From Tagaea sp. (GTDB lineage Bacteria; Pseudomonadota; Alphaproteobacteria; CACIAM-22H2): DNA of 11,258 nucleotides. Under the pieces are notes generated by a model. The model had not been told where the DNA came from, did no database searches, and saw nothing but the letters and a program-made list of their open reading frames with translations. Of the stretch, positions 7,235 to 11,258 are shown piece after piece (the first letter of the stretch is position 1; each line of letters opens with the position of its first letter). A program made the position numbers and the translations under genes. The stretch lies in NCBI GenBank assembly GCA_023653245.1, contig JAMNXK010000029.1, positions 1 through 11,258 of the forward strand. Direction: 5' to 3'.

Positions 7235-8438
7235 ATTTGCCGCCGCGCTGGCGGTACGCCTCCTCGCGGCGCAGGATCCCGTCCTTGAAGTGCCAGGGCA
7301 GCAGCAGGATGTAGTCGGGCTTCATCGCCTTGGCCTGCGCTTCGGAGACGATGGGGATGTGCGAGCCCGGCGTCACGTGGCCGAATTTCGTCTCGTTGAC
7401 CTCGGCGATCGCGGCGATCTCCTTGGGTCCGAGCCCGCAGAATTGCAGGATCACGTTGCCCTTGGTCGAGGCGCCGTAGCCGACGATTCGCTTGCCCGCT
7501 TCGGCCAGACGCCCGACCAAGCGCTTGAGGTCGGCGCGATGGCGGTAGACGCGCTCCTCGAACTCGCGATAGGGGCGCGGCGTGCCGAGCCCCATGCGCT
7601 CCTCCTGTTCGAGCATCCAATCGACGATCAGGCGGTTGGGCGTCCAGCCCGAGCCCTTGCGCGCGGCCGTGACCGCGAAACTGCCGCCGTTGACCGCGTT
7701 CTGCTCGACGTCGACCACGAACATGCCGGCCGCGTCGAGGATCTTCGCGACCACGCCCAGCGAATAGTATTCGAGGTGCTCGTGGCAGATCGTGTCGTAG
7801 GAGCACAGCCGCAGCATCGAGGGCATGTAGCTTTGCTCGAAATGCCAGAGGCCCTGCTTGTCGAGGATCTTGGCGACCTCGCGCGCGAAGCCCACCGGGC
7901 TTTCGACGTCGTAGAACATCGCGATCGAGGTGACGAGCTTCGCGGGCTTGGCGCCGATTTCCGCCAGCCGCTCGGCCGCGAAGAAATCCGGTATCAGCTC
8001 GATCCCTTCCGCATAGTGCCCGCGGAACTTGGCGCCGGTCGGATCGATCCCGATGCGCCGCAAGCCGGCGGTCTCGTAGCCCTTCAACCCGGTGCCGTCG
8101 TTGGCGCCGATGTCCACGACCGTGTCGCCGGCCGCCAAACCGGCGAACTTCTCGAGCGTCACGAACTTGCGCTTGAGATGGGCGACCATCGACGCGTTGA
8201 GGCCGGAGCGGTAGCCGTAATTGTCGCCGTACATCTCGGCGGCTTCGTAGCTGTGGGCGAGCTGCAGCAGGCCGCTGTCGGAACACCAGACCAAGTCGAG
8301 CGGACCTTCGGTCAACTTCTCGGCGGGCGAAGCGGGGAACACGCCGGTCAGACTCTGGCGGCCCAGGCTCAGGACCGGCAGCAGATTGGGCGAGCCGCTC
8401 AGGCGGCAATGTTCGAGCTTGCGGAACGTGCCGGTCAT
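7200..8438 (-). CDS. NDP-sugar C-methyltransferase (Methyltransf_13 / SAM / Methyltransf_14 architecture)
   Basis: 412 residues with the three-part layout of sugar C-methyltransferases such as TylC3 and TcaB9. The N-terminal putative zinc domain (1 to about 70) contains SLGRQSLTGVFP and GLLQLAHSYEAAEMYGDNYGYRSG. The SAM domain (about 85-230) has motif I VVDIGANDGT (D109-T116). The C-terminal domain has GYGASTKGN (about residue 310) and ends in DYILLLPWHFKDGILRRE. ICHEHLEYYS (H218, H220, Y223, Y224) matches the active-site His/Tyr segment. The family adds a methyl group to a carbon of an NDP-keto-deoxy-sugar, giving branched sugars. Odd: the usual CxxC...CxxC zinc ligands read C11-R-L-S14 and C52-S-D-S55, so two of four cysteines are serines. 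The start at 8438 has GGGAG 5 nt upstream. It lies 26 nt after the D-aminopeptidase on the same strand and converges on the GMD-like gene, its likeliest pathway partner. Confidence 0.9.
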   Translation of the reverse strand: MTGTFRKLEHCRLSGSPNLLPVLSLGRQSLTGVFPASPAEKLTEGPLDLVWCSDSGLLQLAHSYEAAEMYGDNYGYRSGLNASMVAHLKRKFVTLEKFAGLAAGDTVVDIGANDGTGLKGYETAGLRRIGIDPTGAKFRGHYAEGIELIPDFFAAERLAEIGAKPAKLVTSIAMFYDVESPVGFAREVAKILDKQGLWHFEQSYMPSMLRLCSYDTICHEHLEYYSLGVVAKILDAAGMFVVDVEQNAVNGGSFAVTAARKGSGWTPNRLIVDWMLEQEERMGLGTPRPYREFEERVYRHRADLKRLVGRLAEAGKRIVGYGASTKGNVILQFCGLGPKEIAAIAEVNETKFGHVTPGSHIPIVSEAQAKAMKPDYILLLPWHFKDGILRREEAYRQRGGKFIVPFPEIEIL

Positions 8439-8443
8439 GCCAT

Positions 8444-8448
8444 CTCCC
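8444..8448 (-). promoter_or_regulatory. Ribosome binding site of the C-methyltransferase
   Basis: GGGAG on the minus strand, 5 nt before the ATG at 8438. It decides between two close ATGs: the other, at 8443, is out of frame and overlaps the site. The site lies in the 26-nt gap after the D-aminopeptidase stop, so the gene has its own translation signal. Confidence 0.6.
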
Positions 8449-8464
8449 GAATCGCCGGGCCAGT

Positions 8465-9946
8465 CTACGCGATCCGCCGGAAAACGAAACCGCGCGCGCG
8501 GCCGGCATCGACGCGCATCGTGCCGTCGCCTGGCAGATGCGCGTCGAAGCTGCGCGGGAAGGGACCGGTCTCGACCTTGATCCGGAACGCCGCCGGGCCG
8601 AAGGGATCGAGCGTTCCGGCCACGCCGCCACACAAAGGCCCATCGACGCGAACGGTGTTGGCGTCGATCGTGTAGGTCGCACCCAGTTCGGCGTTGCGCC
8701 ACACGCCGTCGAGACCTTTCGGCAAGCCGGTCCGTTGGATCTTCGCGAAGGCCGTGCGCGCGCCGTTGGCGCGCACCACGCCCGAGCCGTCCCAGCGGAA
8801 CGCGAACGCGCCGCGCAAGGCCGAATGGTCGCGCGCCAGCGGAAAGACCGTGCCGTGCTGGCGCGCCTTGGCGCGGCCGTCCTCGACCAGAAGGTCGAGC
8901 GTCGTGCGCCCGTCTTCCGAGAGATAGGCGCCGGTCTCGACATCCGGCGCGAAGACGTCGTCCGGATCGAGGCCGCGCGCGCGGTCGAGAATTTCGCGGG
9001 CCACCAGCCAGGGCTGGAAACGGTCGGAATTGGCGATCGCGATCACGGTCAGGTCTTCGGCCGGCACGCGGCAAAACTCGGTCATGAAGCCGGGCATCAG
9101 CCCGCCATGGCCGAGCGTATCGAGCCCGCGCCAGGGCAAGGCTTGCAGGCCGCAGGCGTAGAAGTTCGGCGTGCCGTTGGCGAAGGCGCGGGGTGTGGCG
9201 ATCGCGTCGAGAAGATCGCCGCCGACGTCGCGCGTCGACCAATTCTTCGCCCAGGCGATCATGTCGTCGAGCGAAGCGCGCAAGCCGCCCTCGCCCCCGC
9301 CGGGCCACGCGTCGATGGCGCGCGCGTACCCATCGGGCCGCGCGAAATAGCCGTTGGCCAGGCCGGGAACAATCTCGTCTTGGCGCGTGCCGAGGCGCGC
9401 ACTCGTCATGCGCGCCGGCGCCAGGATGCGCGTGGCCAGGATCTCGGCGAAGGATCGGCCCTCGACGCGCTCGGTCGCTTCGTGCAGCAGGGCGAAGTTG
9501 GTGTTGCAGTAGTTGAAGTCCGTGCCGGGCGCGAAGTTCCGCGCGGTCTGGCGCTTGACCAGATCGAGTAGGGCGTCGCGCGGCGCGGGCATCGACAGAT
9601 CGCCGCCGCCCAGCCAAAAGGTCTCCATCAGATCGGGCAGGCCGGAGACGTTGCGCATCATGTGTTGGTACGTGACGCCGGGCAGCGCCTCGGCGTCGAG
9701 ATCGATCCGTCCCTCGGCCGCGAGCATGTGCAGCGCCAAGCATGTGAACTGCTTGGTGACCGAGGCGACGGTCATGACGGTCTCGGGCGCCAGCTTCACG
9801 CCGAGTTCGAGGCTCGCCAGCCCGAACGCGCCGCGCCACACCGTCCGCGTGCCGCGCACGATCCCGATCGCCGCCCCCGGCGCGCCCGGACGTTCCAACC
9901 GCGCGACGACGGCGTCGGCGGCCTTCGCAAGTGCGCAATCGTCCAT
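8465..9946 (-). CDS. D-aminopeptidase-type serine hydrolase (beta-lactamase fold, MEROPS S12)
   Basis: 493 residues. The penicillin-recognising catalytic motifs are all present: S62-V-T-K65 (SxxK), Y146-C-N148 (YxN) and H280-G-G282 (HxG). The spacing and flanks (SVTKQFTC, NYCNTNF, SLDDMIAW, GHGG) closely resemble D-aminopeptidase DAP of Ochrobactrum anthropi, which is about 520 residues and also has its nucleophile at Ser62 and Lys65. After the catalytic domain (1 to about 330), the last 160 residues fit the two beta-barrel domains typical of DAP rather than a plain class C beta-lactamase. DAP removes N-terminal D-amino acids from peptides and amides. There is no signal peptide, which suits cytoplasmic action on imported peptides. 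It is divergent from a peptide-type ABC binding protein, which supports that role. Only a weak Shine-Dalgarno is visible, but the Ser62 alignment supports this start. A different esterase/amidase substrate remains possible. Confidence 0.88.
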   Translation of the reverse strand: MDDCALAKAADAVVARLERPGAPGAAIGIVRGTRTVWRGAFGLASLELGVKLAPETVMTVASVTKQFTCLALHMLAAEGRIDLDAEALPGVTYQHMMRNVSGLPDLMETFWLGGGDLSMPAPRDALLDLVKRQTARNFAPGTDFNYCNTNFALLHEATERVEGRSFAEILATRILAPARMTSARLGTRQDEIVPGLANGYFARPDGYARAIDAWPGGGEGGLRASLDDMIAWAKNWSTRDVGGDLLDAIATPRAFANGTPNFYACGLQALPWRGLDTLGHGGLMPGFMTEFCRVPAEDLTVIAIANSDRFQPWLVAREILDRARGLDPDDVFAPDVETGAYLSEDGRTTLDLLVEDGRAKARQHGTVFPLARDHSALRGAFAFRWDGSGVVRANGARTAFAKIQRTGLPKGLDGVWRNAELGATYTIDANTVRVDGPLCGGVAGTLDPFGPAAFRIKVETGPFPRSFDAHLPGDGTMRVDAGRARGFVFRRIA

Positions 9947-9969
9947 GCGTCCGGGTTTCCCGATTCAGG

Positions 9970-9995
9970 TTGCGTCGCGCGTTGGGCTGACGCAA
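9970..9995. repeat. Inverted repeat, possible operator
   Basis: TTGCGTC (9970-9976) and GACGCAA (9989-9995) are perfect 7-bp inverted arms separated by 12 nt, so the centres of the arms are 19 bp apart, about two helical turns. That spacing suits a dimeric regulator. It lies roughly midway between the two divergent genes. A chance occurrence cannot be excluded from one sequence. Confidence 0.4.
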
Positions 9996-10010
9996 AGTTC
10001 CGCCCAGCTT

Positions 10011-10026
10011 CCGGGCCCAAGCCCGG
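10011..10026 (+). repeat. Short hairpin in the leader of the ABC binding-protein gene
   Basis: CCGGGC, loop CCAA, GCCCGG: a perfect 6-bp GC stem ending 38 nt before the start codon. No T-run follows, so it is not an intrinsic terminator. It may stabilise the mRNA or be chance in GC-rich DNA. Confidence 0.3.
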
Positions 10027-10051
10027 TGCCGCAACGATAACAGGTTCGAAC

Positions 10052-10057
10052 AGGAGA
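10052..10057 (+). promoter_or_regulatory. Ribosome binding site of the ABC binding-protein gene
   Basis: AGGAGA lies 7 nt before the ATG at 10065. It is the clearest plus-strand Shine-Dalgarno in the window and fits high expression of a periplasmic binding protein. Confidence 0.75.
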
Positions 10058-10064
10058 CACCCCC

Positions 10065-11258
10065 ATGACGAAACCGGCTTTCCGGCCCGCGCTGCTCGCG
10101 GCCGCGGCCTTCGCCGCGCTGGCGCTCGCACTGCCCGCGGGCGCGCAAAATTTCCGCTACGGCTCGGCCAACGACATTCTCGGCCTCGATCCGCACGCCA
10201 ACAACCACGGCGTGACCAACGCGATGAAGTCGAACATGTACGACCCGCTGGTCCGCCGGAACTTCGACGGCGCGCTGCAGCCGGGCCTGGCCGAGCGCTG
10301 GGAGCAGGTGAATCCCACGACCTGGCGCTTCCATCTGCGCCGCAACGTGCGCTTCCACGGCGGCCAGCCCTTCGTCGCCGACGACGTCATCGCCTCCTTC
10401 GAGCGCGTGCGCCAGCCGACCTCGGACATGAGCTACACGGTCACCTCGATCGAGCGCATCGAGAAGGTCGACGACAACACGATCACGATCGTCACCAAGG
10501 GGCCGAACCCCGTTCTGCTCCAGGATCTGACCCTGTTCTTCATCATGAACAAGGCTTGGGTCGACGCGAACAACGCCATGACCGTGGCGCGTTCGGGTCA
10601 GGCGGGGGCGGCGACGAACTTCGCCAACAACAACGTCAACGGCACCGGCCCGTTCCGCTTCGTCGAGCGCGTCGCCGACGAGCGCACGGTGATGGAGATC
10701 AATCCCACCGCCTGGGAATCGGCCGCCGCGACGGGGATCACCCGCGCGACCTGGCGCCCGGTGGCCAACGCCGCCACGCGCGTGGCCGCGATCCGCTCGC
10801 GCGAACTCGACCTCATGTACCCCGTCCCGCTGCAGGACGTGGCGGCATTGCAGAACGTGCAGGGCCTCACCGTCCGCCAGGGCCCGACGGCGCGCACGGT
10901 CTATCTCGCGATGGACACCGCGCGCGAGACGCTGCTCGATCAGCCGGGCGTCAAGAACCCGCTGACCGACGCGCGCGTGCGCCGGGCGATCTATCAGGCG
11001 ATCGACAGCGCGGCGCTGATGCGCGTGGTGATGCGCGGCTTCGGCCAGCCCTCGGGCCTGATCATCGCCCCGCAAATCCAAGGCTGGGACCAGGAGAGCA
11101 ACCAGCGCTTGCCCACCGATCCGGACGCCGCGCGCCGGCTGCTCGCCGAAGCGGGCTACCCGAACGGCTTCACGATCTCGATGCACTGCCCCAACAACCG
11201 CTACATCAACGACGAGGCGCTCTGCACCGCGGTCGTGCCGATGCTCGCGCGCGTGGGC
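10065..11258 (+). CDS. ABC transporter substrate-binding protein, family 5 (peptide/DppA-OppA-like), 3' end missing
   Basis: 398 codons are present, with no stop before the right edge; family members are usually about 500-540 residues, so roughly the last quarter is missing. The N-terminus is a Sec signal peptide: basic start, hydrophobic Ala/Leu core, and likely cleavage after AGA (residue 27) before QNF. No lipobox cysteine is visible, so a free periplasmic protein is expected. Family 5 hallmarks follow: LDPHANN, YDPLVRR, LQPGLAERWEQVNPTTWRFHLR, VRFHGGQPFVADDV, NGTGPFRF, then DARVRRAIYQAID and DPDAARRLLAEAGYPNGF. These proteins capture peptides, nickel, opines or other solutes and pass them to an ABC permease; the permease and ATPase genes probably lie just beyond the window. 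The D-aminopeptidase upstream and divergent suggests peptides or amides as ligand, which is inference. The start is set by AGGAGA 7 nt upstream and by the signal peptide. Confidence 0.93.
   Translation, partial: MTKPAFRPALLAAAAFAALALALPAGAQNFRYGSANDILGLDPHANNHGVTNAMKSNMYDPLVRRNFDGALQPGLAERWEQVNPTTWRFHLRRNVRFHGGQPFVADDVIASFERVRQPTSDMSYTVTSIERIEKVDDNTITIVTKGPNPVLLQDLTLFFIMNKAWVDANNAMTVARSGQAGAATNFANNNVNGTGPFRFVERVADERTVMEINPTAWESAAATGITRATWRPVANAATRVAAIRSRELDLMYPVPLQDVAALQNVQGLTVRQGPTARTVYLAMDTARETLLDQPGVKNPLTDARVRRAIYQAIDSAALMRVVMRGFGQPSGLIIAPQIQGWDQESNQRLPTDPDAARRLLAEAGYPNGFTISMHCPNNRYINDEALCTAVVPMLARVG

Larger units (their letters stand above)
9947..10064. promoter_or_regulatory. Divergent intergenic region between the D-aminopeptidase and the ABC binding protein
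   Basis: This 118-nt region is the longest non-coding stretch in the window and must hold the promoters of both divergent genes. I see no convincing sigma-70 -35/-10 pair on either strand. Two dyads lie in it (9970-9995 and 10011-10026). A shared regulator controlling peptide uptake and hydrolysis together is possible but is inference. Confidence 0.6.

Noticed and set aside
7290..8675. A 461-codon plus-strand frame opposite the C-methyltransferase.
   Set aside because: Shadow translation with no motif; the minus strand carries a full three-domain enzyme.
10011..10026. Hairpin considered as an intrinsic terminator or attenuator.
   Set aside because: The stem is only 6 bp, no T-run follows and there is no alternative pairing or leader peptide visible, so it is listed only as a low-confidence hairpin.
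8439..11186. An open minus-strand frame extending the C-methyltransferase upstream through the whole right part of the window.
   Set aside because: It runs out of phase through the D-aminopeptidase and antisense to the ABC binding protein, both well supported. The methyltransferase starts properly at 8438.

Overview
The window looks like a chromosomal piece of a high-GC alphaproteobacterium, possibly Rhodospirillales-like. This is inferred from the very GC-rich, Ala/Arg-rich coding, the tight packing, and the gene families present; no rRNA or other phylogenetic marker is here. I see eight genes, one of them cut by the right edge, plus a possible ninth at the left edge. Almost all of the sequence is coding. 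I found no tRNA, rRNA, CRISPR array, insertion sequence or phage gene.

Left region (1-3575, minus strand): a catabolic operon transcribed leftward. It runs from a COG1228-type metal-dependent amidohydrolase, to an RraA/HMG-CHA aldolase-family protein, to a full-length UxaA/GarD-family sugar-acid dehydratase, and perhaps into a further gene at the edge. Gaps are 26 and 4 nt. The dehydratase should form 2-keto-3-deoxy acids. These are 4-hydroxy-2-oxo acids, the type of substrate that RraA-family aldolases can cleave to pyruvate.

Middle region (3606-8438): a sugar modification and transfer locus. Two translationally coupled plus-strand genes encode an 895-residue fusion of a GT41 (SPINDLY/OGT/HMW1C-like) glycosyltransferase with an FkbM methyltransferase, and a divergent GDP-mannose 4,6-dehydratase-like short-chain dehydrogenase. 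They converge on, and overlap by 35 nt, a minus-strand C-methyltransferase of the NDP-sugar type. Together they suggest making and transferring an unusual methylated deoxyhexose onto a protein or surface glycan. Several normally conserved residues are replaced in these proteins, so exact reactions cannot be assumed.

Right region (8465-11258): a cytoplasmic D-aminopeptidase-type serine hydrolase (minus strand) is divergent, across a 118-nt intergenic region, from a family 5 peptide/solute-binding ABC transporter protein (plus strand, partial). This suggests uptake and trimming of peptides with D-residues. The aminopeptidase lies 26 nt upstream of the C-methyltransferase on the same strand, so the two may share a transcript.
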